Positions 1 to 7,686 of a stretch of 36,380 nt of DNA are shown one piece after another; the stretch's first letter is position 1; each line of letters begins with the position of its first letter. The notes beneath the pieces are model-generated. The model did not search any database. It saw only the letters and a program-made list of their open reading frames with translations, and had not been told where the DNA came from. Location of the stretch: assembly GCA_900767875.1 (NCBI GenBank), contig CAAGAT010000067.1, positions 1-36,380 on the forward strand, in the 5' to 3' direction. This DNA comes from an uncultured Sutterella sp. (lineage in GTDB: Bacteria > Pseudomonadota > Gammaproteobacteria > Burkholderiales > Burkholderiaceae_F). A program made the position numbers and the translations under genes.

Positions 1-49
1 AGCGCACACGATCAAAAGCGCATCGCTCGTGAAGTGAGTTCCCAAGGCC

Positions 50-164
50 TCGTGCCTTTTGCACGAAGCTGCGGAGCCAACAGCGAGAACCCGCCTGAGG
101 GTTGCCTAGGCAACTCCGCAGGAATCCCCTGATTTCAATCAGGGGAGGATGTCAATCGATTGAC
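50..164 (+). promoter_or_regulatory. Cluster of hairpins and palindromes upstream of the first LysR gene
   Basis: Several dyads are packed in front of the LysR gene at 246. TCGTGC (50–55) pairs with GCACGA (61–66). TGCGGAG (70–76) pairs with CTCCGCA (114–120) and encloses a perfect 14-bp palindrome, GTTGCCTAGGCAAC (101–114). A 9-bp stem TCCCCTGAT/ATCAGGGGA occupies 125–146 with loop TTCA. A second perfect 14-bp palindrome, GTCAATCGATTGAC, lies at 151–164. None is followed by a T-run, so these are not obvious terminators. They may be a structured leader, operators, or the end of an RNA that begins outside the window. I match it to no known riboswitch class. Confidence 0.45.
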
Positions 165-245
165 TATCTCCGGCTCCGCGGCCTCTATCATTGCAAGGGA
201 GCCCAAAGGCTTCGCCTCCCGCCACTTATCCTTGGAAAACGCGCC

Positions 246-1142
246 ATGCACATCACCTTGCGTCAGCTTGAGCTCTTTTTGGGCGTTTACACGCACCGGT
301 CCCTCACAAAGGCCGCCGAGTCGCTTTGCGTGACCACAAGCGCCGCGAGTCAGTCGATCAAGGAACTTGAGCGCATCCTGGGCGCTGCGCTTTTCCGGCG
401 CCTCTCGGCAGGCCTCGTTCCCACGGAAGCGGCCTCGGCGCTGCTACCCCTCGCGACACTCGTCGTCAACAAGTCGCAGGAAATCGAAACGATTTTCGCC
501 GCCCGGGAGCGGGGTCTGGCCGGCCGCTTGGTGGTGGCGAGCAACCGCGCCTGCGGCATCTATATCCTGTCGCGGCGCCTGCCCGCCTTCAAGCGGCGCC
601 ACCCGGCGGTCGACCCCTCGCTTGTCATCGAAGACAACGACCTCGTCGAAGAGATGGTCGTCAAAAACACGGCCGACGTGGGTTTCATCAGCCGCCCGAG
701 CAAGGATCCGACGCTTACCTGCTTTGCGTGTTTTCGCGACGACTTTGTGATGATCGCCAGTCCCAAGAGCCAGTACATCTCCGTGGAGGCCACGGCCGAG
801 GACTTTAGCCTGGCGACCTGGGTGCTCGACCGCGAGGAGGGGGTGCGGGCGGAGACCGCCAAATGGCTGGCCGCGCAGGGCATTACGGTCTCGAGTTTTC
901 TGACGATGAACACCATGGGCGCCATCAAGCGCGCCGTGGCCACGGGCATGGGCCTGGCGGTGATGCCCTACCTGTCCGTCAAGGAAGAAATCCAGCGCGG
1001 CGACTTGGTGGAACTCAGAAAAGACGTCAACCCCGATCGGCTTGGCCAGAGCCCGCGCGTCATCTACGCCATTTTCAAGGCCGATCACCTGGCCGCGCTG
1101 CGCGAGCTCTTTTTCAAGGAGTGCGACATTTGCCCGCTCTGA
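246..1142 (+). CDS. LysR-family transcriptional regulator
   Basis: This 298-residue protein has the length and layout of a LysR-type regulator. The N-terminal winged helix-turn-helix begins at MHITLRQLELFLGVY, and the recognition region around residues 16–45 has the usual AAESLxVTxSAxSQSIKELE pattern. A periplasmic-binding-protein-like effector domain follows from about residue 90. The reading frame is open upstream to a TTG at 102, but the ATG at 246 fits the family N-terminus. It runs convergently with the fumarate reductase gene, so a regulatory link between them is possible but not shown. The upstream region carries two perfect palindromes that could be binding sites. The effector is unknown. 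Confidence 0.9.
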   Translation: MHITLRQLELFLGVYTHRSLTKAAESLCVTTSAASQSIKELERILGAALFRRLSAGLVPTEAASALLPLATLVVNKSQEIETIFAARERGLAGRLVVASNRACGIYILSRRLPAFKRRHPAVDPSLVIEDNDLVEEMVVKNTADVGFISRPSKDPTLTCFACFRDDFVMIASPKSQYISVEATAEDFSLATWVLDREEGVRAETAKWLAAQGITVSSFLTMNTMGAIKRAVATGMGLAVMPYLSVKEEIQRGDLVELRKDVNPDRLGQSPRVIYAIFKADHLAALRELFFKECDICPL

Positions 1143-1153
1143 GCGTACGCGCT

Positions 1154-1187
1154 AAAAAAAGGGGACCGCCCGCGGTGGGCGATCCCC
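1154..1187 (-). terminator. Intrinsic terminator of the fumarate reductase gene
   Basis: On the minus strand an 11-bp GC-rich stem with one mismatch (arms 1177–1187 and 1161–1171, loop of 5) is followed directly by seven T (complement of 1154–1160). It lies about 90 nt past the stop codon of the flavocytochrome gene. On the plus strand no T-run follows, so it probably serves the minus-strand transcript only. Confidence 0.8.
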
Positions 1188-1210
1188 AAGAGGAGAGATA
1201 AGGAGATATT

Positions 1211-1242
1211 CGCCGGCCGACCCCCCGTCAAAGGGGCCGGCG
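1211..1242 (-). other. GC-rich hairpin in the 3' untranslated region of the fumarate reductase gene
   Basis: CGCCGGCC (1211–1218) and GGCCGGCG (1235–1242) form a perfect 8-bp stem just after the stop codon and before the terminator at 1154–1187. No T-run follows. It may protect the mRNA 3' end or act as a secondary pause site. Confidence 0.5.
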
Positions 1243-1277
1243 GGAATTGCCTTGTGGGAAGGCTTCGGACGGGCCGA

Positions 1278-3056
1278 TTACTTCTTCAGGGCGTAGGAGG
1301 CGGCGTGTTCGCCGCTGCGGCGGCCGAAGACCACCGTGTCGGCCACGGCGTTGCCGCCGAGGCGGTTGAAGCCGTGCACACCGCCCGTGACTTCACCGGC
1401 GGCATAAAGGCCGGGGATCGGACGGCTCTGGATGTCGAGCACTTCGCTTTCGGGCGTGATGGCCACGCCGCCCATCGTGTGATGGATGCCCGGGGCCACG
1501 GCCACGGCGTAGAACGGAGCCTTTTCAAGACCGAGCGGCATGTCGGGACGGCCGAAGGCTTCGTCCTTGCCGTTCTTGCGGTACTTGTTGTAGCTCTCGG
1601 CGGTGGCCTTGAGGGTCTTGACATCCATGCCGCAGATCTTGGCGAGCTCTTCGATCGTGTCGGCCTTCTTGAGCATGCCGAGGTGATCGTACCCGCGCAC
1701 CATCTTGGCGGCCTGATACAGGTTCTGGTCAAAGACGAGCCAGGCGCGCTTTTCGGGCTGATGCAGGATGGCGTCGCTGGCGCGGTCGCGGGTCGTCAGT
1801 TCGTTCACGAAACGCGCCCCCTTGACGTTGACCATCACGGCGCCGACGCCGCGCACGGTTTCACTGATGAGGATGCGGCTGTCCAGACCCACGGTCGGGT
1901 GCGCCTGCACCCAGTCGATGTCGGTCATCGAGGCGCCGACGTTGAGGGCCATCGTGATGCCGTCGCCCGTGCTCGTGATGTTGTTCGAGCTGGTCATGTT
2001 CTTGAAGGTCGGACGGTAGAAGGCGATCATGGCCTTGTTCTGGCCGTATCCGCCTGTGGCCAGAACGATGGCCTTGGCGTCAACCTTGTAGTAGCCCGAG
2101 TGCTTGCCGTGCACGATGGCGCCGGAGATCTTGTAGTCCTTGTCCAGGAGCAGCTGCACGGCGCGCGAATTGACGCGCGGAGCCACGCCGTCCTTTTCGG
2201 CCTGGGCACGCAGCACGTCGACGATGTGCGGACCGACGCTCATGCCGCCGTGCGGACGATGGGTGCGGGCCACGGCCGCGCCGCCCGAGCGCTTGACGTC
2301 GGACATATCGGCGCCCATGTCTTCAAGCCACTTGACGCCCGCGGCGCTCTGTTCGGCCAGGATCTGCACGAGCTTGGGATCGTTCTTGCCGCGGCCGCCC
2401 TTCATGGTGTCGGCCACATAGCTTTGAACCGAATCCTTGATGCCCTTCTTGGCCTGTTCGGGGGTGTTGCAGGCGTTGTAGCCGCCCGCGGCGAGCATGG
2501 AGTTGCCGCCCGCGTAGGAGTGCTTTTCAATCAGAAGAACCTTGGCGCCCGCGCGCTTGGCGGCGATGGCGGCGTTCAGACCGGCAGAACCGGCGCCGAT
2601 GACGAGCACGTCGATGGTTTCACGGGCCGGAGCGGCGATGGCGGCGGCCACGGCCTTTTCATCGATCGTGGCGTCCCACTTGGCCGCTTCGGGAGCGTCG
2701 GCGGCCGGCATCTTCATATCAAACGTGTGGCAGTCGTTGCAGATGAGCTTGGGCTTGGAGTGCACGCTGTGGCAAACCGTGCAGTTGATGGCGCTGCGAT
2801 CCGAGAGGTGGCTGTTGTGCGGATCGTACTTGAGCGACTTGTTGGCGAGCTTCTTGAAATCGCCGTGGCAGGTCGTGCACTTCTTGTTGAGTTCGATTTC
2901 ATCGTCGGGGACGTTGGCGGCCACCACGGCGTTGGTGCCGTGGCAGACCTGGCAGCCGCCCATCTTGGAGTGCAGGGAGGCAAGGTCCTGGGCACCGGCC
3001 AGGCTCGCCATCGAGAAAGCCGCCGTCAGAACGAGGGAGTGCAAGGGTTTCATCAT
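1278..3056 (-). CDS. Periplasmic tetrahaem flavocytochrome c fumarate reductase (Fcc3-like)
   Basis: The 592-residue product reduces fumarate, or a related unsaturated acid, in the periplasm. A signal peptide (about 1–22, ending SLAGAQ) leads to a tetrahaem domain with four CxxCH sites (near 35, 60, 92 and 106). An FAD domain follows (GAGSAG near 154–159). The catalytic segment ELTTRDRAS holds the proton-donor arginine near 423. HHTMGG (about 525) and NRLGGNA (about 564) also match Shewanella Fcc3. The ATG at 3056 (or the adjacent ATG at 3053) was chosen because it starts the signal peptide and has a GAGAGA ribosome site; the longer frame adds an implausible basic N-terminus. Relatives include urocanate and other enoate reductases, so the substrate is likely but not certain. 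The aspartase and DcuA genes nearby favour fumarate. No membrane-bound quinol-oxidising partner is visible here. Confidence 0.92.
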   Translation of the reverse strand: MMKPLHSLVLTAAFSMASLAGAQDLASLHSKMGGCQVCHGTNAVVAANVPDDEIELNKKCTTCHGDFKKLANKSLKYDPHNSHLSDRSAINCTVCHSVHSKPKLICNDCHTFDMKMPAADAPEAAKWDATIDEKAVAAAIAAPARETIDVLVIGAGSAGLNAAIAAKRAGAKVLLIEKHSYAGGNSMLAAGGYNACNTPEQAKKGIKDSVQSYVADTMKGGRGKNDPKLVQILAEQSAAGVKWLEDMGADMSDVKRSGGAAVARTHRPHGGMSVGPHIVDVLRAQAEKDGVAPRVNSRAVQLLLDKDYKISGAIVHGKHSGYYKVDAKAIVLATGGYGQNKAMIAFYRPTFKNMTSSNNITSTGDGITMALNVGASMTDIDWVQAHPTVGLDSRILISETVRGVGAVMVNVKGARFVNELTTRDRASDAILHQPEKRAWLVFDQNLYQAAKMVRGYDHLGMLKKADTIEELAKICGMDVKTLKATAESYNKYRKNGKDEAFGRPDMPLGLEKAPFYAVAVAPGIHHTMGGVAITPESEVLDIQSRPIPGLYAAGEVTGGVHGFNRLGGNAVADTVVFGRRSGEHAASYALKK

Positions 3057-3175
3057 GTCGATCTCTCTTATATAGGGGGTATGGGTTGTGTGGCGCCTTA
3101 AAAGGCGAGTCGCTCGCCCCAAAGCGGTGCGGGCGGCCGGCAGCCGGTTGGGCCGGTCTGCTTTTACGGAATGAA

Positions 3176-3216
3176 AGTTTAGGAATGGGGTCTGTAAGCC
3201 CTTTGACCTGAATCAA
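3176..3216 (-). promoter_or_regulatory. FNR-like site and promoter of the fumarate reductase gene
   Basis: TTGAC-CTGA-ATCAA at 3203–3216 matches the FNR consensus TTGAT-N4-ATCAA at 9 of 10 positions. On the minus strand a TAAACT hexamer (complement of 3176–3181) follows 21 nt after the site. That is almost exactly the geometry of a class II FNR promoter, with the activator centred near −41.5. Predicted transcription starts near 3168, giving a leader of roughly 110 nt. Anaerobic activation is inferred from this match. Confidence 0.65.
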
Positions 3217-3523
3217 AAGCAAAAAATTCCTCCTTTCGAACTTCTGCACCGTCGTTAAGTTCGGCTTAATCGCAGCCGGGAGGACTCAACCGGAGCCCTT
3301 TTAAGAATAAGGGATTTGAGGGCAGGGAACGGAGCAAAAAGGCAGTCAAAACCGTGTGTGCGGGGAGGGGGAAACCGCGTTTTTCGGCCGCCAATCAGGC
3401 AAAGCGCTCAGTTTTTGATTTTCGTCATCGGACGCGTTCAACCTTTACACACCCTCAAAAACGGGCCGGTCGAAAACGGAGGAGGTGGGAAAAACAACCT
3501 AAATTCAACACTATTCATGGGGG

Positions 3524-3809
3524 ATTACATCTAAGCACAATATCTTAGAGGTCAAAAATGCGCCAATTTGGAGCAGAAGGCTCGCGTTTACCCCTATATG
3601 AGGATGTTCTCCGTCGGAAAACTAAGATGTAATATCTGGGAAACAGAAGTTGGGGTCTTTCTACTAGATCGCCCCCGGCACTGTTATGGATACTTCCCCG
3701 CCGGGCCCACGCCATCGGGCAACGGACCGGCGTCGAAGATGGTAGTACCACCGCGAACGGTCAAAAATAAAAAACCGAACGCGGCAAATAAATAGATTGA
3801 GGAGCAATC
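3524..3809 (+). promoter_or_regulatory. Long structured leader region upstream of aspA
   Basis: This AT-richer stretch has no family-like ORF but many complementary segments. ATTACATCT (3524–3532) can pair with AGATGTAAT (3625–3633), enclosing a short ORF. Imperfect direct repeats CTAAG-CAC-AATATCT (3531–3545) and CTAAG-ATGT-AATATCT (3622–3637) are present. GCCGGG (3700–3705) can pair either with CCCGGC (3674–3679) or, as GCCGG, with CCGGC (3727–3731); the two pairings exclude each other. ACCG-CGAA-CGGT (3750–3761) is a small hairpin. Finally GATTG (3795–3799) and CAATC (3805–3809) form a stem with the aspA ribosome site AGGAG in its loop. This suggests regulated expression of aspA, but no known RNA class was recognised. 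Confidence 0.45.
3558..3632 (+). CDS. Possible 24-residue leader peptide upstream of aspA
   Basis: An ATG at 3558 follows a strong ribosome site (GAGGT, five bases before the ATG) and opens 24 codons ending in TAA at 3630–3632. The peptide starts MRQFGAEG and ends with a basic stretch, RRKTKM. There is no run of one amino acid as in classic attenuators. Its start and stop lie inside the segments that can pair (3524–3532 with 3625–3633), so translation could change the folding. It could equally be a chance ORF or a gene remnant. It is reported because of its ribosome site and position, not because of any homology. Confidence 0.3.
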   Translation: MRQFGAEGSRLPLYEDVLRRKTKM

Positions 3810-3813
3810 ACAC

Positions 3814-5214
3814 ATGTCTCGCTTTGAAAGTGACTTCCTGGGTCAGCTCGAGATTCCCGACAACTGCTACTACGGCGTTCAGTCGCTGCGCGGCAAGGAA
3901 AACTTCCACATCACCGAAATGTCGATGAACATGGAACCGTACTTCATCATCGCCTACGCGTATGTGAAGAAGGCCGCCGCTCTGACGAACAAGGAACTCG
4001 GCACGATCCCCGCAGACGTGGCTGACGCTCTCGTCTGGGCCTGCGACGAACTGATCGCCGGCAAGTATCGGGACCAGTTCGTGACCGACTGGCTGCAGGG
4101 CGGCGCCGGCACCTCGACGAACATGAACGTCAACGAAGTGATCTGCAACCTGGCCTGCGAAAAGCTCGGCACGGTCAAGGGCGACTCCAAGCGCGTCTCC
4201 CCGAACGACCACGCCAACTTCGGTCAGTCCACGAACGACACCTATCCGACGGCTCTGCACCTGATGTTCATCCTGCGCAGCAATGTGCTCCTGAAGGCCG
4301 TTGAAGACCTCGTCGGCGCCTTCTTCAAGAAGGCCGAAGAGTTCAAGGGCGTGCTCAAGATGGGCCGCACCCACCTGCAGGACGCCGTCCCGATGACCCT
4401 GGGCCAGGAATTCCACGGCTGGGGCTTCACGATCCAGGACGAACTCAAGACGATCCGCGAAGCGCAGGAACACCTCAAGACCATCAACCTGGGCGCCACC
4501 GCCATCGGCACCTGCGTGACGGCTCACCCGGATTACCCGGCCAAGGCCGCCGCCAAGCTGGCCGAACTCACGGGTATCGACTTTAAGAACAGCGAAGACC
4601 TGATCGCGTGCACGAGCGACTGCGGCTCCTACGTGGCCCTCTCGAGCGCCATCAAGAGCCTCGCGGTCAAGCTCACGAAGGTTTGCAACGACATTCGTCT
4701 GCTCGCCTCCGGCCCGCGTTGCGGTCTTGCCGAACTGAACCTGCCGCAGCTGCAGCCCGGTTCCTCCATCATGCCGGGTAAGGTCAATCCGGTGATCCCC
4801 GAAGTGACGAACCAGGCCAGCTTCCTGGCCATCGGTCTTGACACGACGGTCATGCTCGCCGCCTCGGCCGGCCAGCTCGAACTCAACGTGATGGAACCCG
4901 TGATCACGTTCGCGATTTTCCTGCAGATGCGCGTGCTGACGAACGCCTGCAACACGCTGCGCACGAAGTGCGTCGACGGCATCACCGCCAACGCCGACCG
5001 TACGGCCGCCATGGTGATGAACAGCTGCGGCATCGTGACGCTTCTCAAGCCGCACCTCGGCTACAAGGCCTGCTCCGAAATGGCGCACGAGTGCTACCAC
5101 ACCGGCAAGGCCCTGCACCAGGTTGTCGTGGAAGAACGCAAGCTTCTGACACAGGAAGAGTGGGACGCCACCTTCAACCTGCAGAACCTGATTGCTCCGA
5201 AGTTCGTGCAGTAA
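3814..5214 (+). CDS. aspA: Aspartate ammonia-lyase (aspartase)
   Basis: The 466-residue enzyme splits L-aspartate to fumarate and ammonia in the cytoplasm and works as a homotetramer. The sequence follows E. coli AspA throughout: an N-terminal YYGVQSLR segment, QGGAGTSTNMNVNEV, PNDHANFGQSTNDTYPT, GRTHLQDAVPMTLGQEF and the superfamily signature GSSIMPGKVNPVIPEV carrying the catalytic-loop serine. These features, with SDCGSYV and NGITAN-type segments, favour aspartase over class II fumarase. Length is normal (478 in E. coli). The ATG has a GAGGAG ribosome site nine bases upstream, located in the loop of a small hairpin. dcuA lies 128 nt downstream with no clear terminator between, so the two are probably co-transcribed. 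Its fumarate would feed the fumarate reductase encoded at 1278–3056. Confidence 0.95.
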   Translation: MSRFESDFLGQLEIPDNCYYGVQSLRGKENFHITEMSMNMEPYFIIAYAYVKKAAALTNKELGTIPADVADALVWACDELIAGKYRDQFVTDWLQGGAGTSTNMNVNEVICNLACEKLGTVKGDSKRVSPNDHANFGQSTNDTYPTALHLMFILRSNVLLKAVEDLVGAFFKKAEEFKGVLKMGRTHLQDAVPMTLGQEFHGWGFTIQDELKTIREAQEHLKTINLGATAIGTCVTAHPDYPAKAAAKLAELTGIDFKNSEDLIACTSDCGSYVALSSAIKSLAVKLTKVCNDIRLLASGPRCGLAELNLPQLQPGSSIMPGKVNPVIPEVTNQASFLAIGLDTTVMLAASAGQLELNVMEPVITFAIFLQMRVLTNACNTLRTKCVDGITANADRTAAMVMNSCGIVTLLKPHLGYKACSEMAHECYHTGKALHQVVVEERKLLTQEEWDATFNLQNLIAPKFVQ

Positions 5215-5232
5215 TTGAACTCGGACAAGCCC

Positions 5233-5260
5233 GCGGGCGGTCGGTAAAGCCGCCCCGGGA
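5233..5260 (+). other. Hairpin between aspA and dcuA
   Basis: GGGCGG and CCGCCC in the aspA–dcuA gap can form a stable stem, but no T-run follows. It may stabilise the upstream mRNA or reduce read-through rather than terminate transcription. Confidence 0.35.
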
Positions 5261-5342
5261 CATAAAAAACCGCGCCGGGCACCGGGGCAAATACCTCGTG
5301 TCTCCGAGCGCGGCATAACTATAAAAACCTTTAGGAGATGCC

Positions 5343-6677
5343 ATGGATATCATGCTCATTCTTCAAATCATCGTACTTCTCGGTGCGATCTTCATCGGTG
5401 TCCGCCTGGGCGGCATCGGTATCGGCTACGCCGGCGGCGCCGGTGTGCTCGTTCTCGGTCTGTGCCTCGGCATGAAGCCGGGTAACATTCCCTGGGACGT
5501 GATCCTCATCATCACGTCGGTGATCGCGGCCATTTCGGCCATGCAGCTCGCCGGTGGTCTTGACTGTCTCGTTCAGATTGCCGAACGCATCCTGCGCTCG
5601 AATCCGAAGTACATCAATTATCTGGCTCCCATTGTGACCTACGTGCTGACGATCTTCGCTGGTACCGGCCACACCGCCTTCTCGATGATTCCGGTTATCG
5701 TGGAAGTCGCTAAGGAACAGAAGATCCGTCCGGTTTGCCCGCTGTCGATCGCCGTGGTTTCCTCGCAGATCGCCATTACGGCTTCGCCGGTGTCCGCCGC
5801 CGTCATTTACATGACCGGCGTTCTGGAACCCTTCGGCTGGTCCTATCCGGCTCTGCTCGGGATCTGGATTGTGACGACCTTCGTCGGCTGCATGCTCACG
5901 GCCTTCGTGATGACCATGATCCAGAACATGGATCTGAACAGCGACCCGGTCTACAAGGATCGTCTCGCCAAGGGTCTCGTTAAGGCTCCGGAAGGCGCTC
6001 ACGAATACACCCTCAAGCCCGGTGCCAAGCTCTCCGTCGGTATCTTCCTGATCGGCGTGATCTGCGTGGTTCTGTACGCTTCGGCAATTTCGCCCGCCGT
6101 TGGCCTGATCAAGCCCGTGATCGTCGGCCGTGACGCCGCCATCATGAGCCTGATGTTGCTCGTCGGCTGCGGCATTACCATCCTTTGCAAGATCGACGTC
6201 GGCAGCGTTGCCAACACGTCCGTCTTCAAGTCCGGTATGGTCGCCATCGTCTGCGTGCTCGGCGTTGCCTGGCTCGGTGACACGTTCGTGTCCGGTCACG
6301 CCAGCCAGATTAAGGAATTCTCGGCTTCTACGGTTGCCCAGTATCCCGCTCTTCTGGCCGTCGTGTACTTCTTCGCCGCTATGCTCCTGTACTCGCAGGC
6401 CGCTACCGCCAAGGCCATTACGCCTGCCGTCGTAGCCGCCCTGGGTATCTCGGCGAGCAACCCCGGTGACTCCTACATGCTCGTGGCTTCGTTCGCCGCC
6501 GTGTCCGCTCTGTTCGTTCTGCCGACCTATCCGACCCTTCTGGGCGCCGTGCAGATGGACGACACGGGTACGACCCGTATCGGCAAGTGGGTGTTCAACC
6601 ACGCCTTCTTCCTGCCGGGCGTTCTGGCCATCGTCTTCTCGGTGGCTTTGGGCTTCGGTGCCTGCACCCTGTTCTAA
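5343..6677 (+). CDS. dcuA: Anaerobic C4-dicarboxylate antiporter, DcuA/DcuB family
   Basis: This 444-residue polytopic inner-membrane carrier exchanges C4-dicarboxylates such as aspartate or fumarate for succinate. It resembles E. coli DcuA more than DcuB, with GGIGIGYAGG near residue 20, NPKYI.YLAPIVTY, FAGTGHTAFS, QIAITASPVSAAVIYM, and the C-terminal YPTLLGAVQMDDTGTTRIG and VFNHAFFLPG segments. About ten or more hydrophobic segments are visible. The start has an AGGAGA ribosome site five bases before the ATG. It follows aspA and is followed by a strong terminator, so aspA–dcuA looks like a two-gene unit. The pairing suggests aspartate/succinate exchange during fumarate respiration. The DcuA/DcuB distinction rests on motif resemblance. 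Confidence 0.93.
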   Translation: MDIMLILQIIVLLGAIFIGVRLGGIGIGYAGGAGVLVLGLCLGMKPGNIPWDVILIITSVIAAISAMQLAGGLDCLVQIAERILRSNPKYINYLAPIVTYVLTIFAGTGHTAFSMIPVIVEVAKEQKIRPVCPLSIAVVSSQIAITASPVSAAVIYMTGVLEPFGWSYPALLGIWIVTTFVGCMLTAFVMTMIQNMDLNSDPVYKDRLAKGLVKAPEGAHEYTLKPGAKLSVGIFLIGVICVVLYASAISPAVGLIKPVIVGRDAAIMSLMLLVGCGITILCKIDVGSVANTSVFKSGMVAIVCVLGVAWLGDTFVSGHASQIKEFSASTVAQYPALLAVVYFFAAMLLYSQAATAKAITPAVVAALGISASNPGDSYMLVASFAAVSALFVLPTYPTLLGAVQMDDTGTTRIGKWVFNHAFFLPGVLAIVFSVALGFGACTLF

Positions 6678-6745
6678 TCGGTCATCAACCGGGTGTGCCG
6701 CTGCGCTCTGACGCAACGGCTCCCTGATCAACCGAAAAGAAAGCG

Positions 6746-6779
6746 ATCCCTGTCAGAAATGGCAGGGATTTTCCTTTTT
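6746..6779 (+). terminator. Intrinsic terminator of aspA–dcuA
   Basis: ATCCCTGTCA (6746–6755) pairs with TGGCAGGGAT (6760–6769) through ten pairs, one of them a G·U, closing a GAAA tetraloop. A TTTTCCTTTTT tract follows. It lies about 70 nt after the dcuA stop codon. Confidence 0.92.
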
Positions 6780-6975
6780 GTGTAACAAAAGCCAAAGGCG
6801 GCCCCTGGCGCAGGCCTTCCCCTGAGTCTTAAAAGGGTAGGGGCGCAAAGTCCAACAAAATCAGTTGGTTAATGGCGCCTGCGGGCGGCTTCATCCGGCC
6901 GAGACGCCCTTTTTGAGTCGGCGCGGGGCCCGTGGCGGGCCACAGCCTGTCACGGCTTGAGGGGGATCGCCCCTC

Positions 6976-7003
6976 TTGTTTTGCTTTTGGCGCGTGCTAG
7001 CAT
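6976..7003 (+). promoter_or_regulatory. Possible promoter of the M50 peptidase gene
   Basis: TTGTTT (6976–6981), a 16-nt spacer and TAGCAT (6998–7003) resemble a sigma-70 promoter. Transcription would begin only a few bases before the ATG at 7013, and no ribosome site is visible there, so the mRNA could be nearly leaderless. The rest of the 335-nt gap after dcuA holds the dcuA terminator and nothing else I recognise. Confidence 0.3.
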
Positions 7004-7012
7004 CAATTCATC

Positions 7013-7669
7013 ATGCTCGATACCCTGTCCACCATTGCCCTTTGGGCCATCCCCGCCATTTTGGCCATCACGCTGCACGAAGCGGCGCACGGCTACATCG
7101 CCAAGCTTTGCGGCGATCGGACGGCGTGGGTGCTCGGCCGTGTGACGATGAATCCGATCCGTCACATCGACCCCGTCGGCACGCTGCTCGTGCCCGGCGT
7201 CTTGCTGCTCGGGTCAATGCTCAGCGGCGGCTCGAGCCTGCTTTTCGGCTGGGCCAAGCCCGTGCCCGTCAATTTTCGTCTGCTGCGCAATCCCAAGACG
7301 GACATGATCTGGGTGGCTCTCGCGGGCCCGGGCTGCAACCTGGTGCAGGCGCTCTTGTGGGCGCTGGTTTTGAAGCTTTTCATCGGTATGATGCCGAGCC
7401 AGGCGGCCGCGCAGCTGCTCTTTGATTTTTGCTATGCGGGCATCTCCGTGAACCTCATGCTGATGGCCTTTAACCTGCTGCCGATTCTGCCGCTGGACGG
7501 CGGGCGCATCGTGAGCGGTCTGCTGCCCCTGAAAACCGCCATTGCCTATCAGCGCACTGAAGCCTGGGGCATGGGCATTTTGCTGATTTTGATCGTCACG
7601 GGTCTGGTGAGCTACTTCGTGAGGCCGTTTCTCATGATGGGCAGCTGGCTGGTGAACGCCGTTTTGTAA
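7013..7669 (+). CDS. Site-2 protease family peptidase (M50), compact membrane form
   Basis: This is a 218-residue membrane metalloprotease-like protein. The zinc motif HEAAHG (HExxH at about 22–26) lies in the first hydrophobic segment. The second metal-ligand motif, NLLPILPLDGGR, lies near residues 152–164. Four to five further hydrophobic segments are visible. It lacks the PDZ domain of RseP and matches the short, widespread M50 group of unknown substrate. No ribosome site precedes the ATG. The methyltransferase gene begins 17 nt downstream and is probably co-transcribed. The family cleaves substrates within the membrane; the target here cannot be read from the sequence. Confidence 0.88.
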   Translation: MLDTLSTIALWAIPAILAITLHEAAHGYIAKLCGDRTAWVLGRVTMNPIRHIDPVGTLLVPGVLLLGSMLSGGSSLLFGWAKPVPVNFRLLRNPKTDMIWVALAGPGCNLVQALLWALVLKLFIGMMPSQAAAQLLFDFCYAGISVNLMLMAFNLLPILPLDGGRIVSGLLPLKTAIAYQRTEAWGMGILLILIVTGLVSYFVRPFLMMGSWLVNAVL

Positions 7670-7686
7670 GGGGAGGCGAGAGGAAG

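Noticed and set aside
102..245. N-terminal extension of the first LysR protein from a TTG at 102
   Set aside because: It adds 48 residues not found in LysR proteins and overlaps palindromic DNA; the ATG at 246 fits the family.
1254..3101. 615-codon open frame on the plus strand opposite the fumarate reductase gene
   Set aside because: It mirrors the codon pattern of the real gene, is rich in His, Gly and Val, and has no recognisable motif. The minus-strand frame has four haem sites and an FAD domain.
3415..3428. FNR site for aspA (TTGAT-TTTC-GTCAT)
   Set aside because: Eight of ten matches, but no −10 element at the required distance downstream.
3316..3548. Short plus-strand frames (72 and 64 codons) between the fumarate reductase and aspA genes
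   Set aside because: No ribosome site or protein-like composition; they overlap each other in different frames.
3808..5316. 502-codon frame opposite aspA, and similar long antisense frames opposite dcuA, folC, purF, ileS, rsmB and fhs
   Set aside because: Long antisense frames are expected from strong GC-rich codon bias. None shows family motifs.
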